From Halomonas aestuarii (GTDB lineage Bacteria; Pseudomonadota; Gammaproteobacteria; Pseudomonadales; Halomonadaceae): DNA of 64,000 bases. Position 1 is the first letter of the stretch; each line of letters begins with the position of its first letter. A program made the position numbers and the translations under genes. Under the pieces are notes generated by a model, which did no database searches, was not told the DNA's origin, and worked only from the letters and a program-made list of their open reading frames with translations. This document shows positions 38,528-47,397 of this stretch, one piece after another. The stretch spans positions 3,224,001 to 3,288,000 of the forward strand of contig NZ_CP018139.1 of NCBI RefSeq assembly GCF_001886615.1, in the 5' to 3' direction.

Positions 38528-39511
38528 TCAGGGAAGCGGCGAGGGCGGCAGGGGGATCTGGTGCGGCCAGTCGTCGGGGACCAGGAAGAGGCGCCGTTCG
38601 CCGGCCTCGGGGTGGTAAAGCGCGAGCTGGACCGGAGAGGCGGTGACCCGGAAGTGGGCCGCCAGTCGCCTGTCAAGCGTCGACAGGCGCTCCAGCGTCT
38701 CGGGGTGGGGCAGGGCGAGCCAGTGGGGCTTGTGCAGCCAGGCGCCACATGTGCCCTCAGGCAGGTCCGCCTGGAAGGCTCGCCAGTCTCGCCTGAACAG
38801 CCACTGTCCCCGGAGGGAGCGGACCGTCGCTTCCCGGGGCGAGGGCAGGTCGGTGTGCCAGGGAAAGAAGAGCACGCCGGGCATGGCCATGCGCACCGCG
38901 ATGTCGGTCGCCTGAGCCGACAGGCCGGCTGGCCAGTGGCGGGACATCAGTCGGTGCAGGGCCTCCCGCGCCTCCGCCGTCTCGGCCAGCCTCAGCTGGT
39001 GATGGAACAGGCGCTCCCGCTTGGCGGAGAGGCTGTCGGCACCCCCGGGGCCGATCCAGCGGGCCTGGCTGTCCGGCATCCCCGGCCCCTCGGCCAGTCC
39101 CAGGTAGTACTTGATCGCCACCTCCAGGTGCACCGGGCGCGGGTCGTCCAGCCGGCAGTAGAGCAGGTCCAGCTCGCCCAGCGTGCGCTTGCCCTGGTGG
39201 ATGCGCAGGTTGTGGGCCAGCAGTCGGGTGGCGGGCGCCTCGTCGAGCAGGAACTGCCAGAGCCGCTCATGGTAGAGCCCCATGCGTCCGCGCAGGGTGG
39301 GCGCGAGATGGGCCTCGAGGTACCCCGGCGAGCGCTCCCGTTCCCCCAGCCAGGCGACCAGCCGGTCGTCGTCGTCCAGGCCGAGCTCCCGGCGGGAAGG
39401 GCGCGTCGCCCCGGGCATCTCGATGAGGTCGGGGGCCAGCAGGATCCACGCCAGGTCGCGGACCAGCGGGTGGCGGTAGTGATCGAGGAGTCTGCGTGCG
39501 GGCTGGGGCAT
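38528..39511 (-). CDS. DUF1853 family protein with nuclease-like motif
   Basis: 327 residues, matching in length and pattern the DUF1853 family of gammaproteobacteria, whose function is unknown. The central part reads RTLGELDLLYCR, then PVHLEVAIKYYLG (~109-137). The spacing of G-E-x-D and E-V-A-x-K resembles the PD-(D/E)XK nuclease core, so a nucleic-acid-cleaving or degenerate nuclease fold is possible (inference). Later blocks include WLFRRDWRAF and CGAWLHKPHWLAL, which are rich in Trp. No signal peptide. It is divergent from the osmoprotectant importer operon, 88 bp away. Confidence 0.7.
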   Translation of the reverse strand: MPQPARRLLDHYRHPLVRDLAWILLAPDLIEMPGATRPSRRELGLDDDDRLVAWLGERERSPGYLEAHLAPTLRGRMGLYHERLWQFLLDEAPATRLLAHNLRIHQGKRTLGELDLLYCRLDDPRPVHLEVAIKYYLGLAEGPGMPDSQARWIGPGGADSLSAKRERLFHHQLRLAETAEAREALHRLMSRHWPAGLSAQATDIAVRMAMPGVLFFPWHTDLPSPREATVRSLRGQWLFRRDWRAFQADLPEGTCGAWLHKPHWLALPHPETLERLSTLDRRLAAHFRVTASPVQLALYHPEAGERRLFLVPDDWPHQIPLPPSPLP

Positions 39512-39539
39512 GGCGATGTTCCGGCGTTGACGATCCTGT

Positions 39540-39569
39540 CTGACAGTGAAACTGTACAGGCCTTATACT
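39540..39569 (+). promoter_or_regulatory. Promoter and inverted repeat upstream of the osmoprotectant importer
   Basis: -35 CTGACA (39540-39545) and -10 TATACT (39564-39569), 18-bp spacer. An inverted repeat ACAGT-GAA-ACTGT (39543-39555) overlaps the -35 and spacer, where a repressor would block polymerase. The regulator is not identified. Confidence 0.6.
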
Positions 39570-39599
39570 CAGCATACCTTCACAAGGAACCGGGTGAAC

Positions 39600-40532
39600 A
39601 TGATGATCCGTACGCTGACTTCCAGCCCTCTGTCTCGCTGCGCGGCGCTGGCCGCCGGTACCCTTCTCGCCCTCTCCACGGTCCAGGCCCAGGAGCCGGT
39701 GGTGGTCTCCTCCAAGATCGATACCGAAGGCTCGGTGCTGGGCCAGCTCATCGTGCAGCGCCTCGAGGCCGGCGGCATCGCGACCGAGGATCGCCTTCAG
39801 CTGGGCGGTACCAGCATCGTGCGCGAGGCGCTGCTGGCCGGCGAGATCGACCTCTACCCCGAGTACACCGGCAACGGCGCGTTCTTCTTCGACATGACCG
39901 ACAGTCCGGTCTGGAACGATGCCGACAAGGCCTACGAGGCCGTGCGGGAGCGTGATCGTGAGCAGAATGGCCTGGTCTGGCTGACGCCGGCCGAGGCCAA
40001 CAACACCTGGGCGATCAGCGTGCGCGGCGAGCTCGCTCGCGAGCACGGCCTCGAGAGCCTCGAGGACCTGGCGAGCTACCTCGACGACGGCGGCGAGTTC
40101 AAGCTGGCGGCGAGCGCCGAGTTCGTGGAGTCCCCCCAGGCGCTGCCGGCCTTCCAGTCGGCCTACGGGTTCACCCTCTCCGAGGATGAGCTGCTGGTCC
40201 TCTCCGGGGGCAACACGGCGGCGACCATGCGCGCCGCCGCCCAGCAGACCAGCGGGGTCAACGCGGCCATGACCTACGGCACCGACGGCGGCCTGCAGGC
40301 CCTGGACCTGGTGGTCATGGACGACACCCTGGGCGTCCAGCCGGTCTATCAGCCGGCCCCGGTGGTCCGCGAGGCGGTCCTGGACGAGCATCCCGAGATC
40401 GCGACGCTGCTCGAGCCGGTGTTCCAGGCCCTGGACAAGGAGACCCTCCAGCGCCTGAACGGCGACGTGGCGGTGAACGGTCGCGATCCGGCCGCCGTGG
40501 CGGCCGAGTTCCTCGATACCCTGGACGACTGA
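39600..40532 (+). CDS. yehZ: Glycine betaine/choline-type ABC importer, substrate-binding protein (YehZ/OsmF-like)
   Basis: About 310 residues with a signal peptide: basic start, hydrophobic core AALAAGTLLALSTV, cleavage near VQA-QE (~30-32). The mature part has the OpuAC/ProX-like opening VVVSSKIDTEGSVLGQLIVQ and LLAGEIDLYPEYTGNG (~80-95), characteristic of choline/betaine binding proteins of the OsmF branch, and a late NTAATMRAAAQQTSG segment. It would capture an osmolyte in the periplasm. A GTG at 39594 with AAGGA 5 nt upstream is an alternative start. The four genes follow the order of E. coli yehZYXW. E. coli YehZ binds betaine weakly, so the ligand here is not certain. Confidence 0.85.
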   Translation: MMIRTLTSSPLSRCAALAAGTLLALSTVQAQEPVVVSSKIDTEGSVLGQLIVQRLEAGGIATEDRLQLGGTSIVREALLAGEIDLYPEYTGNGAFFFDMTDSPVWNDADKAYEAVRERDREQNGLVWLTPAEANNTWAISVRGELAREHGLESLEDLASYLDDGGEFKLAASAEFVESPQALPAFQSAYGFTLSEDELLVLSGGNTAATMRAAAQQTSGVNAAMTYGTDGGLQALDLVVMDDTLGVQPVYQPAPVVREAVLDEHPEIATLLEPVFQALDKETLQRLNGDVAVNGRDPAAVAAEFLDTLDD

Positions 40533-40539
40533 GGCGACC

Positions 40540-41706
40540 TTGCCCGCCGATGACCCTCGTCACAACGCCGTCCTGCTGAGCCTGTCGCTGGTCGGCCTGC
40601 TGGTCTGGCTGGGTTTCGATGCGGTGAGTGTGGCGCCCAACCGCATCGTCCCGGGCACGGCCCATGGCGTGGCCGATGTGCTGGGCTGGGCGGGCGCCCT
40701 GGCGTCGGGCCTGCCGCTGCTGGCGCTGGCGGCGCTGGCCTGGCGGCCGACGCCAGGGAGGTTGCGCCTTGCACTCGGGCTGGTGGTGCTGGTGCTCACC
40801 GGCTTGCCGCTCTGGCTCTCCCTGGCGGCGCACCGCCTGGTCGACCCGGGGGCGACCGGGGCGCGCCTCGGCCTCGGGGCCGGGATCTGGTGGCTGCTGT
40901 TCCTGTTGCTGATGATGCTGGTGGAGCTGCGCAGCCGGCTGGCGGTCTCGCGGCTGGCCGGCTGGGCGCTGCTGGTCCCGCCCCTGGCCGTGCTCGGATT
41001 CTGCCTGTCGCGCTGGCTGGCGCCCCTGGCGCTGTGGCAGGAGTACCGAGGCCGCCAGGACCAGTTCCTGGGGGCCATCCTCGAGCACCTGCTGCTGGTG
41101 GGCGTGGCGGTGGGCGTGAGCCTTGTGATCGGGGTGGCCGCGGCCCTGGCCATGCGCCGCTGGCCCGCCGCCCGGCAGGTCGGGTTCGGTGTACTCAACT
41201 TCCTGCAGACCATTCCCAGTATCGCGCTCTTCGGCCTGCTGCTGGCCCCGCTTGCCTGGCTGTCCGCCCACGTCGACTGGCTGTCGGCGCTGGGCGTCAG
41301 CGGGATCGGCTGGGCGCCGGCCCTGCTGGCGCTGGTGGGCTACAGCCTGCTGCCCATGGTGCGCAACACCTTCGTCGCCCTGGAGGTGGTGGATACCGGC
41401 GTGATCGACGCCGCCCGGGGCATGGGCATGAGCCGGGGCCAGGTGTTCCGTCAGGTCCGCTTGCCGCTGGCGCTGCCGGTGATCCTCGAGGGCATCCGCA
41501 TCACCACGGTGCAGGCCATTGGCCTCACCGCCGTGGCGGCACTGATCGGCGCCGGCGGCCTCGGCACCTTCATCTTCCAGGGACTCGGGCAGGCCGCCAT
41601 GGACCTGGTGCTGCTCGGGGCCCTGCCGATCCTGCTCATGGCGCTCGCGGCCGACGCGCTGCTCGCCGCGCTGACCGAGCGACTGCGCCCCGGAGGCACC
41701 GAATGA
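40540..41706 (+). CDS. yehY: Osmoprotectant ABC importer permease (YehY-like)
   Basis: 388 residues with an extra N-terminal hydrophobic region (about five helices, residues 1-155) before the usual OpuB-type permease domain. The BPD_transp_1 signature region is ARGMGMSRGQVFRQVRLPLALPVILEG (EAA loop, ~290-315; G at the conserved position), which contacts the ATPase. The TTG at 40540 is accepted as start because GAGG lies 5 nt upstream and no ATG is in frame near. The stop overlaps the ATPase start by ATGA. It forms the inner-membrane channel with the second permease. Confidence 0.85.
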   Translation: MPADDPRHNAVLLSLSLVGLLVWLGFDAVSVAPNRIVPGTAHGVADVLGWAGALASGLPLLALAALAWRPTPGRLRLALGLVVLVLTGLPLWLSLAAHRLVDPGATGARLGLGAGIWWLLFLLLMMLVELRSRLAVSRLAGWALLVPPLAVLGFCLSRWLAPLALWQEYRGRQDQFLGAILEHLLLVGVAVGVSLVIGVAAALAMRRWPAARQVGFGVLNFLQTIPSIALFGLLLAPLAWLSAHVDWLSALGVSGIGWAPALLALVGYSLLPMVRNTFVALEVVDTGVIDAARGMGMSRGQVFRQVRLPLALPVILEGIRITTVQAIGLTAVAALIGAGGLGTFIFQGLGQAAMDLVLLGALPILLMALAADALLAALTERLRPGGTE

Positions 41707-42647
41707 TCGATCTGATCCATGTCACGCGGCGGTTCGGCGAGACCGTGGCGGTGGATGACATCTCGCTCAACGTGGCGCGCGGGTCGCTCTGCGTGCTGGT
41801 GGGCACCTCGGGCTGTGGAAAGTCCACCACCCTGCGCATGATCAACCGGCTGATCGAGCACAGCGAGGGCGAGATCCATATCGACGGCCAGCAGATCCGC
41901 GATTTCCGCGAGGAGACCCTGCGTCGTCGGATGGGGTACGCCATCCAGAGCACCGGGCTCTTTCCCCACTGGACCGTGGCCCGCAACATCGGCCTGGTGC
42001 CGCGCCTTCTCAAGTGGCCGGCCGAGCGTGTCCAGGCGCGGGTCGAGGAGCTGATGGGCCTGCTGGGACTCTCCATGGAGGAGTTCGCCGGCAAGTATCC
42101 GCGGCAGCTCTCCGGCGGCCAGGCCCAGCGCGTCGGCGTGGCCCGGGCGCTGGCGGCGGACCCCGATATCCTGCTGATGGACGAGCCCTTCGGCGCCCTG
42201 GATCCCCTGACTCGGGAGACCCTCCAGGAGGAGCTGCGGGCGCTGCAGTCGCGGCTGCACAAGACCATCGTCTTCGTCACCCACGACATGGACGAGGCCC
42301 TGAGGCTGGCCGACCACCTGGTGGTGATGCATCAGGGGCGCATCGTCCAGCAGGGCGCGCCCCTGGAGCTCTTGCGCGAGCCGGCCGACGCCTTCGTCGA
42401 GTCGCTGCTGGGCGGCGAGGACCGGGGGCTCAAGGAGGCGGCGCTGCTGCCGGTCAGTCAGCGGATGCTGCCACTGGGGCCGCGGCTGCTGGCGCGAGAG
42501 CGGATCGGCCAGCACGCCAGCCTGCGCGAGGCGCTGTCGATGATGCTGTGGCGTCATGCCGAGCGGCTCACCGTCGTGGACGACGCCGACCTGCCAGTGG
42601 GCGAGCTTTCCCTGCGTCGCCTGGTGGGAGCGCGCAGCGATGACTGA
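41703..42647 (+). CDS. yehX: Osmoprotectant ABC importer ATPase (YehX-like)
   Basis: 314 residues. Complete ABC ATPase: Walker A VGTSGCGKSTT (~36-46), Q-loop YAIQSTGLFPHWTV (~80-93), signature LSGGQAQRVGVARAL (~136-150), Walker B ILLMDEPFGALDP (~157-169) and H-loop FVTHDMDEAL (~190). After the ATPase core the C-terminal ~70 residues have a partial CBS-like region (LTVVDDADLPVGELSLRRL), which in OpuA-type systems senses ionic strength; only one repeat is seen. It overlaps the preceding stop by 4 nt and the next start by 8 nt, tight coupling typical of one operon. Confidence 0.9.
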   Translation: MIDLIHVTRRFGETVAVDDISLNVARGSLCVLVGTSGCGKSTTLRMINRLIEHSEGEIHIDGQQIRDFREETLRRRMGYAIQSTGLFPHWTVARNIGLVPRLLKWPAERVQARVEELMGLLGLSMEEFAGKYPRQLSGGQAQRVGVARALAADPDILLMDEPFGALDPLTRETLQEELRALQSRLHKTIVFVTHDMDEALRLADHLVVMHQGRIVQQGAPLELLREPADAFVESLLGGEDRGLKEAALLPVSQRMLPLGPRLLARERIGQHASLREALSMMLWRHAERLTVVDDADLPVGELSLRRLVGARSDD

Positions 42648-43368
42648 GTGGCGCCGCTGGGTCGCGCCGCTGGGCTGGCTCGCGCTGCTGCTGGCGGCGT
42701 GTCTGGGCATGGCGCAGCTGGAAGGGGCCTTCCGCTGGATCGAACCCGACAGCCGCCAGGTGATCTATGACCGGGCCGCCTTCCTGACCCTGCTCGGGCG
42801 GCACCTCACCGTGGTGGGCGTGGCCGCCGTGCTCGCCATCCTGGTGGGAGTCGGGGCCGCCGTCGCCGTCACCCGCGAGCGGGGGCGCGACTTCCTGCCG
42901 CTGGTCAGCCAGCTGGCCTCCATGGGACAGACCTTCCCGCCGGTGGCGGTGCTGGCGCTGGCCGTGCCGGTGCTGGGTTTCGGGACCCTGCCGATCATCG
43001 TGGCGCTGCTGCTCTACGGGCTGCTGCCCATCGTGCGCAATACCCTGGCGGGCATCCTCGGCATCGATCCCGCCGTGCGCGAGGCGGCCCGCGGCATGGG
43101 CATGAGCGGCGCCCAGATCCTGCGCCAGGTGGACCTGCCCCTGGCCGCCCCGGTGATCCTCGCGGGGATCCGCACCTCGGTGACCATCAACATCGCCACG
43201 GCGGCCATCGGCGCCACCGTGGGGGCGAGCAACCTCGGCGATCCCATCATCTCCGGCATCGTCAACGGCAATACGGCCTATGTCGTCCAGGGCGCCCTGC
43301 TGATCGGGCTGCTGGCAATCAGCGTGGACAGCCTCTTCGCGCGTCTGACGCCGACGTCGGCACGCTGA
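42640..43368 (+). CDS. yehW: Osmoprotectant ABC importer permease (YehW-like)
   Basis: 242 residues, the usual OpuBB/OpuCB length. About five to six membrane helices, starting WVAPLGWLALLLAACLGM. The EAA-like loop is EAARGMGMSGAQILRQVDLPLAAPVI (about 144-169), followed by IATAAIGATVGASNLGDPIISGI. It pairs with the first permease to form the pathway for the substrate-binding protein's cargo. The start overlaps the ATPase end by 8 nt. The downstream 145-bp gap holds a LiuR-like palindrome belonging to the next operon. Final gene of this importer. Confidence 0.88.
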   Translation: MTEWRRWVAPLGWLALLLAACLGMAQLEGAFRWIEPDSRQVIYDRAAFLTLLGRHLTVVGVAAVLAILVGVGAAVAVTRERGRDFLPLVSQLASMGQTFPPVAVLALAVPVLGFGTLPIIVALLLYGLLPIVRNTLAGILGIDPAVREAARGMGMSGAQILRQVDLPLAAPVILAGIRTSVTINIATAAIGATVGASNLGDPIISGIVNGNTAYVVQGALLIGLLAISVDSLFARLTPTSAR

Positions 43369-43405
43369 TGACCGATCGGCTTTCGGGGCTACCCAATGTC
43401 GTCAG

Positions 43406-43421
43406 TTTACGTTAACGTCAA
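43406..43421. promoter_or_regulatory. LiuR-like palindromic operator before the branched-chain dehydrogenase operon
   Basis: TTTACGTTAACGTCAA is a near-perfect 16-bp palindrome around GTTAAC. It resembles the site reported for LiuR, the MerR-family regulator of branched-chain amino acid and isovalerate catabolism in several Proteobacteria. It sits 92 bp before the E1-alpha ATG. No liuR gene is in the window; the assignment is inference from motif and gene content. Confidence 0.6.
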
Positions 43422-43513
43422 TCCTGTTGCGTTGACCGCGGCCGGGGTGACCCTCTGGCGGAGCGGCCTATTAAGGACAACACTGCCCTCAAAAGGGGCA
43501 CAGGATCACGACG

Positions 43514-44728
43514 ATGACAACAACACCGGATATCCACGCGCCGACGTTCCTGGCCGGCGACGAGTTCAGCATTCCCACCTTCCGCCTGCTGAAGCAGGAC
43601 GGCAGCCTCCATGAGGGCGCCACGGCGCCGGAGCTCGAGCAGGACAAGGCCCTGGCCATCTATCGCGCCATGGTCGCCACCCGCGTGCTCGACGAGCGCA
43701 TGCTGGCCGCCCAGCGTCAGGGCCGTCTCTCCTTCTACATGCAGTGTACCGGCGAGGAGGCCGCGGTGGTCGGCGCCACAGCGGCCCTCGACGACGCCGA
43801 CATGATCATGGCCCAGTACCGCGAGCAGGGGGCCCTGGTCTATCGCGGCTTCACCTTCGACGAGTTCATGAACCAGCTGTTCGGCAACGAGCTGGACTAC
43901 GGCAAGGGGCGCCAGATGCCGATCCACTATGGGTCGCGCAAGCTCCACTACATGACCATCTCCTCGCCGCTGGCGACCCAGATCCCCCAGGCCACCGGCT
44001 ATGCCTATGGCCAGAAGCTCGCCGGCGACGGCCTGTGCACCACCGTCTTCTTCGGCGAGGGGGCCGCCTCGGAGGGCGACTTCCACGCCGCCCTGAACAT
44101 GGCCGCGGTGCACGAGGTGCCGGTCATCTTCTTCTGTCGCAACAACGGCTACGCCATCTCGACCCCCTCCATCGAGCAGTTCGCCGCCGACGGCGTGGCC
44201 CCCCGGGCCTTCGGCTACCGCATGCACGTGATCCGGGTCGACGGCAACGACATCCTGGCGGTCTACTCGGCCACCCGGGAGGCGCGGCGCATCGCCGTGG
44301 AGCACAACCAGCCGGTGCTGATCGAGGCCATGAGCTACCGCCTGGCCGCCCACTCCTCCTCGGACGACCCCTCCGGCTATCGCTCGAAGAAGGAGGAGGA
44401 GGCCTGGCGCGACAAGGATCCCATCCTGCGCATGCAGCGCTGGCTCATCGACCTGGGCTGGTGGAGCGAGGAGGAGGAGAAGGCCCTCCAGGAGAGCCTG
44501 CGCCGGGAGGTGCTGGAGACCATGAAGCGGGCCGAGAAGCGTCCGCCGCCGCCCCTGGACAGCCTGGTGACCGATGTCTACGCCGATGTGACCCCCGAGC
44601 TGCAGCGTCAGCTCGACTCCCTGAAACGCCACATTCGCCAGTACCCGGAGGCCTACCCGAAGGGAGCGAGCTCCCTGGACCCGGACGTGCGTGCCGGGGA
44701 CGACGTCGCGGCCAAGGGAGAGGACTGA
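43514..44728 (+). CDS. bkdA1: Branched-chain 2-oxoacid dehydrogenase E1 component, alpha subunit
   Basis: 404 residues. Thiamine-diphosphate enzyme that decarboxylates 2-oxo acids from Val, Leu and Ile and acylates the lipoyl group of E2. The ThDP/Mg motif runs from [11 protein letters not shown] to [11 protein letters not shown] (~181-214; the 'GDG..NN' motif with G-E-G-A start). The phosphorylation-loop region is [17 protein letters not shown] (~275-291), a stretch found in branched-chain E1-alpha. The PDH E1-alpha family is the alternative, but the E1 alpha/beta/E2 order and the operator favour branched-chain substrates. It is followed after 1 nt by the beta subunit. Confidence 0.85.
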   Translation: MTTTPDIHAPTFLAGDEFSIPTFRLLKQDGSLHEGATAPELEQDKALAIYRAMVATRVLDERMLAAQRQGRLSFYMQCTGEEAAVVGATAALDDADMIMAQYREQGALVYRGFTFDEFMNQLFGNELDYGKGRQMPIHYGSRKLHYMTISSPLATQIPQATGYAYGQKLAGDGLCTTVFFGEGAASEGDFHAALNMAAVHEVPVIFFCRNNGYAISTPSIEQFAADGVAPRAFGYRMHVIRVDGNDILAVYSATREARRIAVEHNQPVLIEAMSYRLAAHSSSDDPSGYRSKKEEEAWRDKDPILRMQRWLIDLGWWSEEEEKALQESLRREVLETMKRAEKRPPPPLDSLVTDVYADVTPELQRQLDSLKRHIRQYPEAYPKGASSLDPDVRAGDDVAAKGED

Positions 44729-44729
44729 G

Positions 44730-45707
44730 ATGCCGACCATGAACATGCTGCAGGCCATCAACAACGCCCTGGACATCGCCATGGGCGAGGACGACAAGGT
44801 GCTCTGCTTCGGTGAGGACGTGGGCAGCTTCGGCGGCGTCTTCCGGGCCACCAGCCACCTCCAGGAGAAGTATGGCCGGGCCCGCTGCTTCAACACGCCG
44901 CTGGTGGAGCAGGGGATCATCGGCTTCGCCAACGGCCTGGCCGCCCAGGGCTCGGTGCCGGTGGCGGAGATCCAGTTCGCCGACTACATCTTTCCGGCCT
45001 TCGACCAGATCGTCAACGAGACCGCCAAGTACCGCTACCGGTCCGGCGACCTCTTCAACGTCGGCGGGCTGACCATCCGCACGCCCTATGGCGGCGGCAT
45101 CGCCGGCGGCCACTACCACTCCCAGTCGCCGGAGGCCTACTTCGCGCATACGCCCGGCCTGAAGATCGTGGTGCCCCGCGACCCCTACCAGGCCAAGGGC
45201 CTGCTGCTGGCGTCCATCCGCGACCCCGACCCGGTGATCTTCTTCGAGCCCAAGCGCCTCTATCGGGCCGCCGTCGGCGAGGTGCCGGAGGAGGACTACC
45301 AGCTGCCCATCGGCGAGGCCGAGGTGACCAAGGAGGGCACCGACGTGACCCTGGTGGGCTGGGGAGCCCAGATGGAGGTGATCGACCGCGCCGTGGAGCT
45401 GGCCGAGAAGGACGGCATCTCCTGCGAGGTGATCGACCTGCGCACCCTGCTGCCCTGGGACCAGGACAGCGTGGCCGAGTCGGTGTTCAAGACCGGCCGG
45501 CTGGTCATCACCCACGAGGCACCGCGCACCGGGGGCTTCGCCGGCGAGATCGCCGCGGCCATCCAGGAACGCTGCTTCCTGTACCTGGAATCGCCCATCG
45601 CCCGGGTGACCGGCCTGGATACGCCCTTCCCGCTGACGTTGGAGAAGGAGTACCTGCCGGATCACCTGAAGATCGTCGAGGCCATCCGCGCCAGCGTGAA
45701 TTTCTGA
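44730..45707 (+). CDS. bkdA2: Branched-chain 2-oxoacid dehydrogenase E1 component, beta subunit
   Basis: 325 residues, typical E1-beta length. It completes the E1 alpha2-beta2 tetramer. Seen: [20 protein letters not shown] (~28-47), the [17 protein letters not shown] block (~61) that forms part of the ThDP site, the [16 protein letters not shown] stretch (~129-144) with the conserved His, and the C-terminal transketolase domain with GWGAQMEVI and [12 protein letters not shown] 44730 with GGGAGAGGA upstream. It lies between the alpha subunit and E2 on one transcript. Confidence 0.9.
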   Translation: MPTMNMLQAINNALDIAMGEDDKVLCFGEDVGSFGGVFRATSHLQEKYGRARCFNTPLVEQGIIGFANGLAAQGSVPVAEIQFADYIFPAFDQIVNETAKYRYRSGDLFNVGGLTIRTPYGGGIAGGHYHSQSPEAYFAHTPGLKIVVPRDPYQAKGLLLASIRDPDPVIFFEPKRLYRAAVGEVPEEDYQLPIGEAEVTKEGTDVTLVGWGAQMEVIDRAVELAEKDGISCEVIDLRTLLPWDQDSVAESVFKTGRLVITHEAPRTGGFAGEIAAAIQERCFLYLESPIARVTGLDTPFPLTLEKEYLPDHLKIVEAIRASVNF

Positions 45708-45736
45708 CGCCCCGGGGTCAGGACAGGAGAGACAAG

Positions 45737-47380
45737 ATGACAGAGTTCAAGCTGCCCGATATCGGCGAAGGTATCGTGGAGTGCGAGGTGGTGGAATGGC
45801 GTATCGCGGAGGGCGACGCCATCGAGGAGGACCAGCCGGTGGTCGAGGTGATGACCGACAAGGCGCTGGTCGAGATCACCGCCCCCGAGGCGGGCCGGGT
45901 GACGAGGCTCTTCGTGCCGAAGGGCGAGATCGCCCGGGTCCATGCCCCGCTGTTTGCCTACGAGGCCGAGGACGATGCGGCGAGCGTGACGGCCCCGGAC
46001 GCGGCGACGTCGCCGGAACCGGCGCCCGCATCCGACAGCGGCGGCGATGCCTCCCCACGCCGGGCGCCGGCCGGCGGCGCCGGCGTCAAGGACTTCATCC
46101 TGCCCGACATCGGCGAGGGCATCGTCGAGTGCGAGGTGGTGGAGTGGCGCATCGCCGAGGGTGACGAGATCGAGGAGGACCAGCCGGTCGTGGACGTGAT
46201 GACCGACAAGGCGCTGGTCGAGATCACCGCCCCGGAGGCCGGCCGCGTCACGACCCTCCACGTGGCCAAGGGCAAGATCGCCCGGGTCCATGCCCCGCTC
46301 TTCGCCTATGCGCCGGAGGGCGCCGGGCACGAGCACGAGCCGGGCGAGCCCGCCGCCGCCTCGGCCGAGCCGACCGCGCGTCCGACGTCGGCCGCGGCGC
46401 CCGAGTCGACCGCCCCCGCGCGCGAGACGCCCCGCGAGTCGAGCGGGCAGGGCCCCCACGGGAGGATTCCGGCGAGTCCGGCCGTGCGTCGCCTGCTGCG
46501 CGAGCACGGGCTGCGCCTCGAGCAGGTGCCGGGTTCCGGCAAGCAGGGCCGGGTGCTGAAGGAGGACATCCAGGCCTTCCTGGCCCGCGGCGAGGCGGCC
46601 GGTGCAGAAGCGTCACCTGCCGAGCCTTCCCCCGCCGAGCAGACCCAGTCGCCCTCGCGGTCGAGCGCCCAGGGCGAGGTGCGGGTGGAGCCGATGCGCG
46701 GCATCCGGGCGGCCATGGCCCGCAAGATGGTGGCCTCGGCCTCCACGATCCCGCACTTCCAGTATGGCGAGGAGCTCGACGTCACCGAGCTGCTGGCGCT
46801 GCGCGAGCGCCTGAAGCCCGAGGCCCAGGCCTTTGAGGCGCGCCTGACGCTGATGCCCTTCTTCATGAAGGCCATGGCGCTGGCGATCCGCGACTTCCCG
46901 GTCCTCAACAGCCGGCTCAACGAGGCGGGGGACGAGATCCACTATCTGCCGTCGTGCAACATCGGCATGGCCGTGGATGGCAAGGCCGGCCTGATGGTGC
47001 CCAACGTCAAGGGCGTCGAGCGGCTGAGCCTGCTGGAGATCGCCGTCGAGATCCAGCGCCTGACCCATGATGCCCGGGAGGGGCGGGTGGCCGCTGCGGA
47101 CCTGCAGGGCGGCACCATCAGCATCTCCAACATCGGGGCGCTGGGCGGCACCTACGCCGCGCCGATCATCAATGCCCCGGAGGTTGCCATTGTCGCCATC
47201 GGCAAGACCCAGTGGCTGCCGCGCTTCGATGACCAGGATCAGGTGGTGAAGCGGGCGATCATGACCGTCACCTGGGCGGGCGATCACCGCCTCATCGACG
47301 GCGGCACCATCGCCCGCTTCTGCAATGCCTGGAAGGGCTATCTTGAGGCGCCGGAGACGATGCTCCTTCACCTTGGATAA
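45737..47380 (+). CDS. bkdB: Branched-chain 2-oxoacid dehydrogenase E2 (dihydrolipoamide acyltransferase) with two lipoyl domains
   Basis: 547 residues, longer than the usual ~425 of BkdB because it has two nearly identical lipoyl domains: residues 1-75 (lipoyl Lys ~42) and ~116-195 (lipoyl Lys ~158), each with VMTDKALVEITAPEAGRV. An Ala/Pro/Ser-rich linker follows, then the E1/E3-binding domain RIPASPAVRRLL...GRVLKEDI (~244-280) and the catalytic acyltransferase core ending with the active-site HRLIDGGT (~517-524, H-x-x-x-D-G). E2 carries acyl groups on the lipoyl arms from E1 to CoA. No E3 (lpd) gene follows, so E3 must come from elsewhere. Confidence 0.93.
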   Translation: MTEFKLPDIGEGIVECEVVEWRIAEGDAIEEDQPVVEVMTDKALVEITAPEAGRVTRLFVPKGEIARVHAPLFAYEAEDDAASVTAPDAATSPEPAPASDSGGDASPRRAPAGGAGVKDFILPDIGEGIVECEVVEWRIAEGDEIEEDQPVVDVMTDKALVEITAPEAGRVTTLHVAKGKIARVHAPLFAYAPEGAGHEHEPGEPAAASAEPTARPTSAAAPESTAPARETPRESSGQGPHGRIPASPAVRRLLREHGLRLEQVPGSGKQGRVLKEDIQAFLARGEAAGAEASPAEPSPAEQTQSPSRSSAQGEVRVEPMRGIRAAMARKMVASASTIPHFQYGEELDVTELLALRERLKPEAQAFEARLTLMPFFMKAMALAIRDFPVLNSRLNEAGDEIHYLPSCNIGMAVDGKAGLMVPNVKGVERLSLLEIAVEIQRLTHDAREGRVAAADLQGGTISISNIGALGGTYAAPIINAPEVAIVAIGKTQWLPRFDDQDQVVKRAIMTVTWAGDHRLIDGGTIARFCNAWKGYLEAPETMLLHLG

Positions 47381-47397
47381 GCCATGAGCGCGCCCCC

